From Flavobacterium sp. GSB-24 (GTDB lineage Bacteria > Bacteroidota > Bacteroidia > Flavobacteriales > Flavobacteriaceae), in assembly GCF_027924665.1 (NCBI RefSeq), contig NZ_AP027043.1:124001-188000 (forward strand): a stretch of 64,000 bases of DNA. The letters are read 5' to 3'. The position numbers and the translations under genes are program-made. Positions 26,222 to 34,898 of this stretch are shown one piece after another; position 1 is the stretch's first letter, and each line of letters begins with the position of its first letter. The notes beneath the pieces are model-generated. The model was not told where the DNA came from, searched no databases, and saw nothing but the letters and a program-made list of their open reading frames with translations.

Positions 26222-26314
26222 TAATTTCTATTCTTATTTTTTTTGACTATTTTAAGAATGGAATAACACCAAACTAAAAGTAATTCTGCTTATAGAAACT
26301 CAATTACAGTAATT

Positions 26315-26485
26315 CTACTTAAACCCAAATGCATATTCTTTTGGAATTTCGACTGGACAATGTAAATCTTTTGCTACGTTAAGAGCAAAGTAAGAATTCC
26401 TAAGCAATTCTCTTCCAACGAATATAAAATCTGCATCGCCGCTTCTTAATATGGTCTCAGCTTGTTTTGAGGAATTATCATTACT
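26315..26485 (-). pseudogene. C-terminal remnant of an old yellow enzyme (NADH:flavin oxidoreductase)
   Basis: About 55 codons on the minus strand up to the stop at 26315-26317. The sequence ETILRSGDADFIFVGRELL, then FALNVAKDL and EIPKEYAF, matches the flavin-binding end of OYE/YqjM-type enzymes (the GR motif contacts FMN). It is cut off by a stop at its upstream end, next to the PLD fragment at 26471. Confidence 0.55.
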
Positions 26486-26746
26486 GGTTCACATAATTTT
26501 ACAAAAGGCGCAAGCCAAGAAAATGATGAAAATTTTATTGTAGTAAAAGGAAATAAAAAACTTGCCAAACAATATGCGGTTGCCTGCATGTCAATTTATG
26601 CGCATTACCGCTTTCGTGGCTAATTAGCGTCTAAAATAGATGAAGGCATTTCCCCATGGAGCCATTTTGAAAGTAATGCCTCCTGGCAGATTAGTCATCT
26701 TTCATCAGCGAGAAACCTAAAGCATCTTGATTTCTGGTGCAATTGA
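26471..26746 (+). pseudogene. C-terminal remnant of a phospholipase D-like protein
   Basis: Plus-strand frame 26471-26746 with one internal TAA at 26621. The fragment IIITGSHNFTKGASQENDEN is the second half of a PLD-type active site region (GSHN-x-A-x-NDEN), followed by QYAVACMSIYAHYRFR. After the stop, the same frame continues (KIDEGISPWSHFESNASWQ). The front half with the first HKD motif is missing. PLD-like nucleases occur in several defence systems. Confidence 0.55.
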
Positions 26747-26986
26747 AAACTTTCATCCCGCTCTTGAGAAAAAAAAGGAGGGAATTTAACTAAAAATTTC
26801 AAAACTTATTATTTTATTGTTGGAATATTTTGCAATCAATTTTGCTAAATTGCAATATTAGAATCTGGCGGCTAAAGCGTATCATTTCTAAAAATTCAGG
26901 TATTTATACTTGGGCAATAAGAAATTTAATTTTAGAATTTTACTAAAAAGCACAAAATAATCAATCACTGTAAAAAAAAATAAAAT
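26747..26986. other. AT-rich spacer
   Basis: No gene or clear element seen. It separates the remnant cluster from the membrane-protein gene. Confidence 0.5.
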
Positions 26987-27090
26987 TTGATAGAAGATTT
27001 ACTTAAAAAAATATCCTTAAAACAGTTAGGTGAACACCTTTCGAATTATGCTAATCTTTACGTAAACCAGTAAATGCTTGGAGAAAAGCT

Positions 27091-28281
27091 GTGGATACAA
27101 GTAACGAAAGTTATGATTTCATTATTCTACATTTGGTATATTTTACCCTGCTAATACTATTGTATGAACAAAATACTTACACCTCTGTACAAATAGCATT
27201 AATTGAAGTTATCCTGACTGTGTTTCCATTTTTAATTTTCATCGGTCCGTACAGAATTGCATCTTTGCTCCTTAATTTCCGTTTTCAATGGCTTAGCTTA
27301 TTTAAGATTTTATTAATTTTAAAATTTCAATTTGTCCCTATATTTCTTTTACTTCTAAAATTTGCAAGATACAGTGATTCCGAGTTTATTTATTTACTTT
27401 TTGACAACTCTATTCTTTTTGTTTGGATTTCATTTATGATTGTTTTTCCTTTAATATTAAATGTAAATTTCTGGAAGAAAGTAATTTTAATTGTTTTAAA
27501 CTACATTTCATTCTTCCTATTTATGTTTGGTATCGTTTGGTTTTTTTCTGAATCTGATTTTGATGGTAAATTCGCGCTGGACCTTGCTCAACTTACGCCA
27601 TCCCGTGAATATACTTACAACAATTCAAAACTGTCTCAATCCAGAATATATGCGGACGAAAAATATTTTATGCTGATAGGAATAGAAAAAAAACAAGGTT
27701 TAATTAATTATTTTAATGCACAGTTTGTTGATGTCAGACTTCATAATCTCTGCATTAAGAAAAAAGTTAATGATAATCTGCGCAACAGTATTATATTGGA
27801 CTCGCTATTATGTCTGCAAGATAAATCCAAAGTCAGCAAAAAAGATTCTCTAAAAAGTAAATTGTACAAAGAAGAAATAAATATTAAGCTTCTAGATTCA
27901 TTCAAAAATTTAAATTTGACTGACTATAAAAAGGACGTAAAAGTATGCGATTCGCTGGCGACACATTCAAAATTTAAATCAAATCAAGAATATTATAAAA
28001 AATTCAAACTGCATTTAATACAGTATGGAGAATCTTACACTGACAATAATAAGATTAATAAAATATATCTAGAGGCAAAAAGTAAAATGATACTCAATGT
28101 GAAAGATGACTTATATGTTACAGTACTTACAATAGATACGACAAAATATGACAAGACAAACATAGAATATTACGATATAAAGAAAAAAATGGATAAACGA
28201 GATAGGAATGCAAATTTGGTTGCGGCTTTTCTTTTTGATCCCTTCGATAAAATACTTGATTTCTATGGATATTATGATTAG
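27091..28281 (+). CDS. Multi-pass membrane protein with a soluble C-terminal half; 5' end probably frameshifted
   Basis: 396 residues from GTG at 27091. About five hydrophobic segments lie at residues 10-155 (for example HLVYFTLLILLY, IVLNYISFFLFMFGIVWFF), followed by ~220 hydrophilic residues. Family not recognised, though the layout recalls Yip1-like proteins. Upstream, another frame from TTG 26987 encodes LIEDLLKKISLKQLGEHL and ends at a TAA near 27073; this frame reads upstream as WRKAV just before the GTG. One missing C near 27068 would join them, so the native protein probably starts about 35 residues earlier. Confidence 0.55.
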   Translation: MDTSNESYDFIILHLVYFTLLILLYEQNTYTSVQIALIEVILTVFPFLIFIGPYRIASLLLNFRFQWLSLFKILLILKFQFVPIFLLLLKFARYSDSEFIYLLFDNSILFVWISFMIVFPLILNVNFWKKVILIVLNYISFFLFMFGIVWFFSESDFDGKFALDLAQLTPSREYTYNNSKLSQSRIYADEKYFMLIGIEKKQGLINYFNAQFVDVRLHNLCIKKKVNDNLRNSIILDSLLCLQDKSKVSKKDSLKSKLYKEEINIKLLDSFKNLNLTDYKKDVKVCDSLATHSKFKSNQEYYKKFKLHLIQYGESYTDNNKINKIYLEAKSKMILNVKDDLYVTVLTIDTTKYDKTNIEYYDIKKKMDKRDRNANLVAAFLFDPFDKILDFYGYYD

Positions 28282-28593
28282 TGCTAAACTTGCTACTTTT
28301 ATTGCGAGGAGAAGAGAAGACGATTTAGTGTAACTCTTCTCAGTTTAAAATTCCAGTCCAAAAATAAAATTTCAAATACTCATATTATATTTTTGAATAT
28401 TTTTTTTAATTATCCTTCTAAACAAGAGAAAATGCTTAATAAACTAGCAACAATACGTAACTTATAAAATATTTTTAATTCTATATTTTTCAAAAATACA
28501 TATTTTAGTACAGTCAAACAGTTCAAAATTACAAACCAGTTCTTTCATTTATTAATTATATTAGCGAACTACAATGATTACTATTTAGCCTTT
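28282..28593. other. Spacer upstream of the ATPase-HNH operon
   Basis: About 310 AT-rich bases. No gene or convincing TAnnTTTG box seen. Confidence 0.5.
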
Positions 28594-30543
28594 ATGGAAA
28601 TTTCAAATAGAAATAAAAAAGAAATATTAGATATTCTTATAAAAAGTCAAACCGATTTTTTGGGTGATCAACATAATACTTGGACAAATAATAATTTTGA
28701 CTTCCTAAAAAGTATTTGGGATATTTCAACAATGCCATCTGAAGATTCCAGATACCCAAATGCTGCTGGGGATATTTATCAGCATATGATCAATAATAAC
28801 GATTGGGATTTAGAGTATTTATTTGAGATTAGACTGAAAATATATGAAGACAATGATGTGTTTATAAAGTTTATTGAGGCTGTTGTATCTCCAGTTTACA
28901 GAAAAGATGAGGATGATATTCTATTGTATGTTATACAGGTTAACAGTATTCTTAGCAGAGACAAATTACAATTGGCCCTTTTTGACTATAATGAAACAGG
29001 AAAACCAGTTTACAGAGTTTACCCTCAAGAAGAGGTTGAAGACATTCCACTTGACATAAAAAGAAATGATATTGTATTCCTTGTTGCTAACGGCAGATTT
29101 GGGGAAAAGAGGCTATTTGATAATTCCAAAAATGAATACCTCATTTTGAAATATTTTAATTGGGACGATTTTTATAATAAAACATCATTTACTCTATATT
29201 ACAGAAAAAATGATGTTGAAACAAAAATTGGCAACGTTAAAATAATGTGTAATGAAGAACAAGAAACAATAAAAGTTATTCCTTCAAATTTTTTAATGCT
29301 ATCATCAAACTACTGTTCTTTAGGACAGGATATGGAATTTTATACTAATTTAAAGTCTTTTTTTCCGTATAGTTTTGAAGATATACTTTATGCAATTGGA
29401 GATTGTGCTTTTTTTTCTGAAAAACTCGAAAAATTTGACCATCTCCATGGTTTTAAAAAATCTTTAATTAGAGAAGATGATGCCGAAAGAACATTAAGAC
29501 TAGCTAAATATGTCATTAATAATTATGATTTAAAAAATCTATTTTCATTTGATTATAAGTTTACACCAAAATATTCAAAAGAGTCAATTAATGTTAAATT
29601 TGATTTTAGTGATAGCGATATTCTTTCTAATAGGATTTATGCTATAATAGGTAAAAACGGCACAGGGAAGACACAACTTTTAACTTCTTTACCTCTTAAT
29701 ATTTCAAAAAGTGAAGAGGAATATTTTTATCCAAGAGTTCCTATATTCAGCAAAATGATTTCTGTTTCATATAGCATTTTTGATCGATTTAAAATCCCAG
29801 AAAAAACGTCTAAATTTAATTATTTGTATTGTGGCTTGAAAAATGAGAAAGGTGAATTTATTACTGAAAGAGGTTTAGTTTTAAGGTTTCATAATACGTG
29901 GAAGAAGATAGAGGAAAGCGAAAGAATTGACAAATGGAGAACAATTTTATCTAATTTCATTGAACCAGAAATTTTGAATGAATTTTTAATCAAACGTGAA
30001 TCCATCACATCATTTTATAATACTTTTAAGGTTGACATAGAAGGTTTTAATCGAATTAAAGATAGATTAAGCTCTGGTCAAAATATTTTATTGTATATCA
30101 TAACAGAAATAACAGCACATATTAGATTGGATTCTTTAATCCTTTACGATGAACCCGAAACTCATTTACATCCAAACGCTATTTCTCAACTAATTAATAC
30201 TATTTATGAGCTAGTAAATGAATTTCAATCGTATTGTATAATTGGAACTCACTCACCATTAATAATTCAAGAATTATTATCTAAAAATGTTTATATAATT
30301 GAGCGCAATGGAAACATTCCAGATATTAGAAGAATTGGGATAGAGTCGTTTGGAGAAAATTTAACAACTTTAACGGATGATGTTTTTGGTAACCGAGAAA
30401 TTCCAAAACAGTATAAAAAAATAATTGATGAAAAAGCTTTCATAGGAATGTCGTTTGAAGAAATTATTTCTTTACTTCAATTTGATGAAATGCCTCTAAG
30501 TTTGAATACAAGATTGTATATTAAAAGCAAGACACAACAATAA
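28594..30543 (+). CDS. Septu PtuA-like AAA/ABC ATPase with a long AbiJ-like N-terminal domain
   Basis: 649 residues. Residues ~1-120 (SIWDISTMPSEDSRYPNAAGDI, then NNDWDLEYLFEIRLKI) resemble an AbiJ-type N-terminal domain known from anti-phage proteins. The ATPase half is unmistakable: Walker A GKNGTGKT (353-360), signature LSSGQ (492-496), Walker B LYDEPETHLHP (D519, E520) and GTHSPLI with a switch His (553). This is the SMC/ABC-like form used by OLD, RecF and Septu PtuA proteins. The HNH gene starts directly after its stop, as in PtuA-PtuB. Function inferred: phage or DNA sensing ATPase that controls the nuclease. Confidence 0.78.
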   Translation: MEISNRNKKEILDILIKSQTDFLGDQHNTWTNNNFDFLKSIWDISTMPSEDSRYPNAAGDIYQHMINNNDWDLEYLFEIRLKIYEDNDVFIKFIEAVVSPVYRKDEDDILLYVIQVNSILSRDKLQLALFDYNETGKPVYRVYPQEEVEDIPLDIKRNDIVFLVANGRFGEKRLFDNSKNEYLILKYFNWDDFYNKTSFTLYYRKNDVETKIGNVKIMCNEEQETIKVIPSNFLMLSSNYCSLGQDMEFYTNLKSFFPYSFEDILYAIGDCAFFSEKLEKFDHLHGFKKSLIREDDAERTLRLAKYVINNYDLKNLFSFDYKFTPKYSKESINVKFDFSDSDILSNRIYAIIGKNGTGKTQLLTSLPLNISKSEEEYFYPRVPIFSKMISVSYSIFDRFKIPEKTSKFNYLYCGLKNEKGEFITERGLVLRFHNTWKKIEESERIDKWRTILSNFIEPEILNEFLIKRESITSFYNTFKVDIEGFNRIKDRLSSGQNILLYIITEITAHIRLDSLILYDEPETHLHPNAISQLINTIYELVNEFQSYCIIGTHSPLIIQELLSKNVYIIERNGNIPDIRRIGIESFGENLTTLTDDVFGNREIPKQYKKIIDEKAFIGMSFEEIISLLQFDEMPLSLNTRLYIKSKTQQ

Positions 30544-31392
30544 ATGAGAAATTTAGATACCACAACGAGAAACTCATTTGATTTCCATAAACTTATTGTA
30601 GAAAACAAAAAAACAACTAGAATCGATCCCGATTACAAAACTCGTTTACTTGCTTTAGAAGATGAAGTTGAAGTTTTATACAGTACTTATCAAATAAATT
30701 TTGATAGAAATATTCTTGAAACTAGTATTCCAAATACATATCCTCATAATAATAAAAGCGATTTACTAAAATTATATAACTATAAAAGTAAATTGATTCA
30801 AAATCTCAGAACTGAAATCACCACAACAAATACAGGGCGTATAATGAATACGTGTCAAAATTGCACTTTAAGTGAGATCAATTCATTTGATCATATTTTA
30901 CCTAAAGAAGAGTTTTGCGAATTTGTTGTAAACCCTCTTAATCTTTTTCCTAGCTGTACAATCTGCAATAGCTATAAAAGTCAATTTTGGAGAGAAAATG
31001 GTAGACGATTATATTTAAATCTTTATTTAGATAGACTTCCAGATTCGCAATATTTGTTTGTAGATATTGAATACAATAATGATACATTTGGACTAAGATT
31101 TTATTTGGAAAATAGATTTGGGATTGATGAAAATCTATTTAATCTTATTGAAAGTCATTACAATAGACTTCATTTACTAGAAAGATTTTCTAGAAATAGT
31201 GATAAAGTAATAACTCCACTTCAAAATAAAATCAAGCCTTACATAGATCATCTCTCAATGGAAGAAATAATAGCAATGACAACACAAACAGCAAATCTAA
31301 ATCGGAATGTATTTGGAATGAATTATTGGGAATCAATTCTTGAGTTAGCTTTAATTAGCAATGAGAATTTTATTCGATCACTTATGACTTAA
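30544..31392 (+). CDS. HNH endonuclease, PtuB-like partner
   Basis: 282 residues, starting directly after the ATPase stop. A zinc-framed HNH (His-Me finger) core lies at residues ~104-145: CQNC (C104, C107), FDHILPK (D116, H117; the His is the likely general base), NPLNLFPSC and CTICNSYK (C138, C141, N142). The flanks are helical, with an N-terminal segment (residues 1-60) that may bind the ATPase. No other domain is seen. Predicted to cut DNA when the ATPase is triggered. A standalone HNH is the alternative but the pairing argues against it. Confidence 0.8.
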   Translation: MRNLDTTTRNSFDFHKLIVENKKTTRIDPDYKTRLLALEDEVEVLYSTYQINFDRNILETSIPNTYPHNNKSDLLKLYNYKSKLIQNLRTEITTTNTGRIMNTCQNCTLSEINSFDHILPKEEFCEFVVNPLNLFPSCTICNSYKSQFWRENGRRLYLNLYLDRLPDSQYLFVDIEYNNDTFGLRFYLENRFGIDENLFNLIESHYNRLHLLERFSRNSDKVITPLQNKIKPYIDHLSMEEIIAMTTQTANLNRNVFGMNYWESILELALISNENFIRSLMT

Positions 31393-31433
31393 TTAATACT
31401 ATATATATATGCAAACAAAAACTGGAGAAAAAG

Positions 31434-31815
31434 TTAAGCTACATTTTTGTAATTAGTTAGTTTATTAAATTCTTCAATGGTTTTATAGTTCAAAGCCGAA
31501 TGCCTACTTTTTTTATTGTACCAAATTTCGATGTATTCAAAAATTTCAAGTTCCATCACTTCTCTAGAAATTAGTTTACTTCGATAAACCAATTCCGTTT
31601 TTAAAGATTTGAAAAAACTTTTAGCAACTGCATTATCCCTGCAGTCTCCTTTGCGGCTCATACTTCTTGCGATATTTTTATAAGAGTCAAAAAGATACCC
31701 AAATTTTTAATTGGTATATTGAATTCCCCAGTCAGAATGAAATATTAATTCATCTGCAATTTTTATTCTTGACTATCATTTTCCAAGCCTTCATTGTAGT
31801 GAATATACAAACAGT
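31434..31815 (-). pseudogene. IS3-family transposase remnant (IS150-type orfB, C-terminal)
   Basis: The 3' part (75 codons from 31661) reads MSRKGDCRDNAVAKSFFKSL, then ELEIFEYIEIWYNKKSRHSALNY, the DDE-domain end of IS3 OrfB (the final Glu region). Upstream on the minus strand the pieces ELIFHSDWGIQYT and TTMKAWKMIVK fit the same protein but need a frame change and cross an internal TAA; the HSDRG Arg is Trp. OrfA and the N-terminus of OrfB are missing. No terminal inverted repeats identified. Confidence 0.7.
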
Positions 31816-32308
31816 TACTGGAAAATCAGAAAAGAATATTATAATAAATTGAAATCTAGTTTTTATTCGTTTACCAAAACATTTTGCATTCACAAAGAAT
31901 CAGATGAATCATAAAATAAAAATTTTGAAATAGATTGAAATCATCACAACTCTAATTATTCAAAAACTCCTATAATAATGCTTTAAAAATACCTTCAAAA
32001 TACATCAATTGGCAAAGAAATATCAATTTTAAATTTTGAAAGTTCTGGAAATTCCATATATTTCTTGTATATTAATGCTGTTTTTAACCTATCCTTATAC
32101 AAAGAAATTCGTTCAATTGAGGTACACTTTTTTTTTCAGTGCCTAGTTTTAAACACAATAAAAGGACTAATATTTACTCGGATTCTAACTAATTTAAAGC
32201 GGAACCTCTTCATCCGCCAAAAGAACCTCAACAGCGATGCTTATTATTACTAAGTATCTCTCTTTAAAATCATTAAACCCTAGAGTAAAAAACAATCATA
32301 TCGAAGCA
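31816..32308. other. Gene-free region after the IS remnant
   Basis: About 490 AT-rich bases. No protein with convincing composition is seen; an open frame at 32065-32253 has no family features. A short GC-richer patch near 32195-32235 may be a fragment of coding DNA. Confidence 0.45.
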
Positions 32309-32632
32309 TTATTTTTTAATATCTAACCCAACTCTAAAAACCTCATCCAACAACTCCATTTCATCATTCGGAAGTAACTGCAGCGCTAGTTCAACCAAAA
32401 TCATAGCATCAGAGAAAGGCTTTGTAGAATTTTCGCTTTGGAGCATTGTTATACTTGCTTTTAATAAAGCGGTAACCATTATATTTAATTCACTGTAACA
32501 AGACACATTCAGCGTTGCGGAAAAAGAATCATTATTAGGTTTGAGTTTAATAAAATAGTTTCCTTTATTCATTACTTCTAATAATTCTGTTACGGCTTTT
32601 TGTTGTGTTTCCATGAGTTCAATTTTAATCAT
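32309..32632 (-). CDS. Hypothetical protein, divergent from the XRE regulator
   Basis: 107 residues, mostly helical (QQKAVTELLEVMNKGNYF, then NELMVTALLKASI-type helices). No signal or membrane segment. A TATATTTG box (32668-32675, minus strand) precedes it, and both operators of the XRE gene lie in the shared spacer, so it is probably co-regulated with that regulator. I do not recognise a family; toxin-antitoxin pairing is possible but not shown. Confidence 0.6.
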   Translation of the reverse strand: MIKIELMETQQKAVTELLEVMNKGNYFIKLKPNNDSFSATLNVSCYSELNIMVTALLKASITMLQSENSTKPFSDAMILVELALQLLPNDEMELLDEVFRVGLDIKK

Positions 32633-32641
32633 TTTTATTAG

Positions 32642-32657
32642 TTATCATATACGATAA
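32642..32657. promoter_or_regulatory. Putative operator 1 of the XRE regulator
   Basis: TTATC-N6-GATAA palindrome (N6 = atatac), flanked by G and C. The same half-sites and spacing recur at 32690-32705. Confidence 0.6.
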
Positions 32658-32667
32658 CCTATAATTG

Positions 32668-32675
32668 CAAATATA
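32668..32675 (-). promoter_or_regulatory. -7 promoter box for the hypothetical gene
   Basis: TATATTTG on the minus strand, lying between the two operators, 36 nt upstream of the ATG at 32632. Confidence 0.45.
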
Positions 32676-32689
32676 TAACAAATTTTGAA

Positions 32690-32705
32690 TTATCATAAAA
32701 GATAA
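32690..32705. promoter_or_regulatory. Putative operator 2 of the XRE regulator
   Basis: TTATC-N6-GATAA palindrome (N6 = ataaaa), extended to aaTTATC...GATAAtt, ending 6 nt before the XRE start codon. Centre-to-centre distance to operator 1 is 48 bp. Confidence 0.6.
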
Positions 32706-32711
32706 TTCGAA

Positions 32712-32924
32712 ATGAGCGAAACCATACAACAGAAAGTAGGAAAGAGAATTGTAGAAATTAGAACACAAAAAAATATTTCCCAACAAGAATTGGCATCCAA
32801 ATGCAATTTTGAAAAAAGTAATATGTCTAGATTGGAGAAAGGAAATGCAAATGCGACGCTTTCTACTCTCGAGAAAGTATGCGATGCATTACAAATAGAA
32901 TACATTGAATTGTTTAAATTTTAG
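32712..32924 (+). CDS. XRE-family helix-turn-helix regulator
   Basis: 70 residues, a single lambda-repressor-like domain: RIVEIRTQKNISQQELASKC (helix 2-turn-helix 3 region), then KSNMSRLEKGNANATLSTLEKVC and a C-terminal helix. Small Xre proteins of this type control adjacent genes and often act as antitoxins. The spacer to the divergent gene carries two matched palindromes, so autorepression is likely. Confidence 0.85.
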   Translation: MSETIQQKVGKRIVEIRTQKNISQQELASKCNFEKSNMSRLEKGNANATLSTLEKVCDALQIEYIELFKF

Positions 32925-32955
32925 GAATGATATTTAAAACATCTTTCAAAAAACC

Positions 32956-32995
32956 AAAAAACCTCCAAAATCAAAACTGACTTCGAAGGTTTTTC
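32956..32995. terminator. Imperfect bidirectional terminator
   Basis: Arms aaaaacct / aggttttt with an imperfect inner stem, between the convergent XRE and GH2 genes. Confidence 0.5.
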
Positions 32996-33011
32996 ACTTT
33001 ATCTAAAACTC

Positions 33012-34814
33012 TTATTTATATTCGGCTTCTTTCTGAGTGTACCAATCTTTCATTACATAAAAAGCTTTCTTTTTAATTCCTTGATCGGAGATTAAACCTT
33101 TACGGTTGAAGAAATCCTGAATGTTTGGCAATTGTCTTCTTGGTGATCTGAAATCGACTAAAATCCAGGGAGAAACTCCTGCTAAACCTTCGATACGATT
33201 GAACATCTGTGTGTTTTGAATATATAATTCTTCTTGATATTCTTCGTTCCAGCGTTCCTTTTTATCGCCGTGACGACCTTGCAAAGCTTCGCCTCCAAAT
33301 TCGCTGATGATAACCGGCTTGTTATACGGAATTACCCATTGCATGTCTTTGCACGATTCGTTGGTTCCTCTGTACCAGCCTAAATATTGGTTGAAACTCA
33401 CAATGTCTACATATTCGTTCATATTATCGTGAAGTGTATTAACATTGTTCGGACTTTTGGTTACTTCCATCGCCATACTGATTAAACGAGAATTATCTTG
33501 TGTACGAGCATATTTGGCCAACTTACTTAAGAAAATATCTCTGTCATCTCCATGCGGCGTTTCATTTGCAATTGACCAGATTACAATGCCGCAGCGATTT
33601 TTATCTCTGTAAATCATATCGTGCAATTGACGTTCTGCATTCGCGTAAGTGTCTGGATTCGTCCATGAAATGGTCCAATAAACTGGAACTTCAGACCAGA
33701 TCATCAATCCCATTTTTTCAGCCTCTTTTACCATTTTTTCGTTATGCGGATAGTGCGCCAGACGAACATAGTTACAGCCTAATTCTTTTGCCCAAGTCAA
33801 TAAAGTAACAGCATCTTCTTCTGACCAAGCTCTTCCAGATCTGAAAGGCGCTTCTTCGTGAATACTAATACCGCGTAAAAAGACCTTTTTTCCGTTTAAC
33901 AGAATCTCTTTTCCTTTGGTTTCTATAGTTCTAAAACCAATTTGATCTGCGATATTTTCATCGGCTTTGCTAATCTTTACTTCATATAATTTTGGTTTTT
34001 CTGGCGTCCATAAAATAGGATTGGCTTTAATTTCAAAATACGCCATTCCTTTGGCATCAGTAGTAACGTTCTTTTTGATTTTTAATTCAGGAATCGAAAC
34101 CGAAACAGATTGGTTCGCTGTTTCACTATTCAACTTTATCCAGCCGGAAATTTTTCCTTTTTCTTTTTTGTCCAATTGTACCAAATAATCTTCTATATAA
34201 GTATTCGGGACTTGCGCTAAAGTCACGTCTCTTGTAATACCGCCGTAATTCCACCAATCCATATTTACGGTCGGGACATTATCTTTATGGCGTTTGTTGT
34301 CGACTTTTACTACCACAAAATTATTGCCGTCCACCAATAAATCGGTTACATCAAAATTGAATGGTGTATAACCGCCAACGTGAGTTCCTGCCAGTTTTCC
34401 GTTTACATAAACCTTAGCGTCGTAATTGACTGCTCCAAAATGAAGAATACCTTTGCTTTGAGAATTCTTTTGGTAATTGAAGTCTTTCTGAAACCAAACT
34501 GTTCCTTCGTAAAAAAACAATCTTTCGTCTTTACTATTCCAGTCAGACGGGATATCCATCGTGGCAGAAGTCGCAAAATTATATTCGGTTAAATCTGTGG
34601 TATTCCATTTCTTATTTTCGAAGAATCCGTTGTTTTTAAACGGCATTAAACGGTAATCGTAATATCCGTTTTCGAGCGGGTCTACGATATAACTCCATTT
34701 TCCGTTTAAGGTAATATTGTTCCTCGATGAAATGTTGGAAACTAACGGAATTTCCTGCGCCATTGCTTTCCCCATCAGCAGAAAAGTACAGCACAGCATT
34801 ACAATTTTTTTCAT
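33012..34814 (-). CDS. Glycoside hydrolase family 2 enzyme (beta-glucuronidase/galactosidase type)
   Basis: 600 residues with a signal peptide (ending AMAQ). The N-terminal jelly-roll shows SRNNITLNGKWSY and WFQKDF; the central Ig-like domain follows, then the TIM barrel from about residue 300. Catalytic acid/base E418 (WSIANETPHGD) and nucleophile E505 (IISEFGGEA) are in place. GH2 covers beta-galactosidase, beta-glucuronidase and beta-mannosidase. The glucuronidase group is favoured by overall form but the specificity is not proven. Last gene of the leftward PUL. Confidence 0.85.
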   Translation of the reverse strand: MKKIVMLCCTFLLMGKAMAQEIPLVSNISSRNNITLNGKWSYIVDPLENGYYDYRLMPFKNNGFFENKKWNTTDLTEYNFATSATMDIPSDWNSKDERLFFYEGTVWFQKDFNYQKNSQSKGILHFGAVNYDAKVYVNGKLAGTHVGGYTPFNFDVTDLLVDGNNFVVVKVDNKRHKDNVPTVNMDWWNYGGITRDVTLAQVPNTYIEDYLVQLDKKEKGKISGWIKLNSETANQSVSVSIPELKIKKNVTTDAKGMAYFEIKANPILWTPEKPKLYEVKISKADENIADQIGFRTIETKGKEILLNGKKVFLRGISIHEEAPFRSGRAWSEEDAVTLLTWAKELGCNYVRLAHYPHNEKMVKEAEKMGLMIWSEVPVYWTISWTNPDTYANAERQLHDMIYRDKNRCGIVIWSIANETPHGDDRDIFLSKLAKYARTQDNSRLISMAMEVTKSPNNVNTLHDNMNEYVDIVSFNQYLGWYRGTNESCKDMQWVIPYNKPVIISEFGGEALQGRHGDKKERWNEEYQEELYIQNTQMFNRIEGLAGVSPWILVDFRSPRRQLPNIQDFFNRKGLISDQGIKKKAFYVMKDWYTQKEAEYK

Positions 34815-34898
34815 AGTTTTTATTTTTAATTATATAGGTCTAATTAATTTAAACACATCACTAGATTAAATCTGTTCTTCGCGAAGAAAACCACAATC

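Noticed and set aside
28594..31392. A retron-associated Septu system
   Set aside because: No reverse transcriptase gene and no ncRNA-like repeat structure seen next to the operon.
32065..32253. Small open frame after the IS remnant
   Set aside because: Composition is not protein-like and no ribosome binding site or family signal is visible.
33500..33808. Antisense open frames inside the GH2 and PUL genes
   Set aside because: They are shadows of strong coding genes on the other strand with no independent support.
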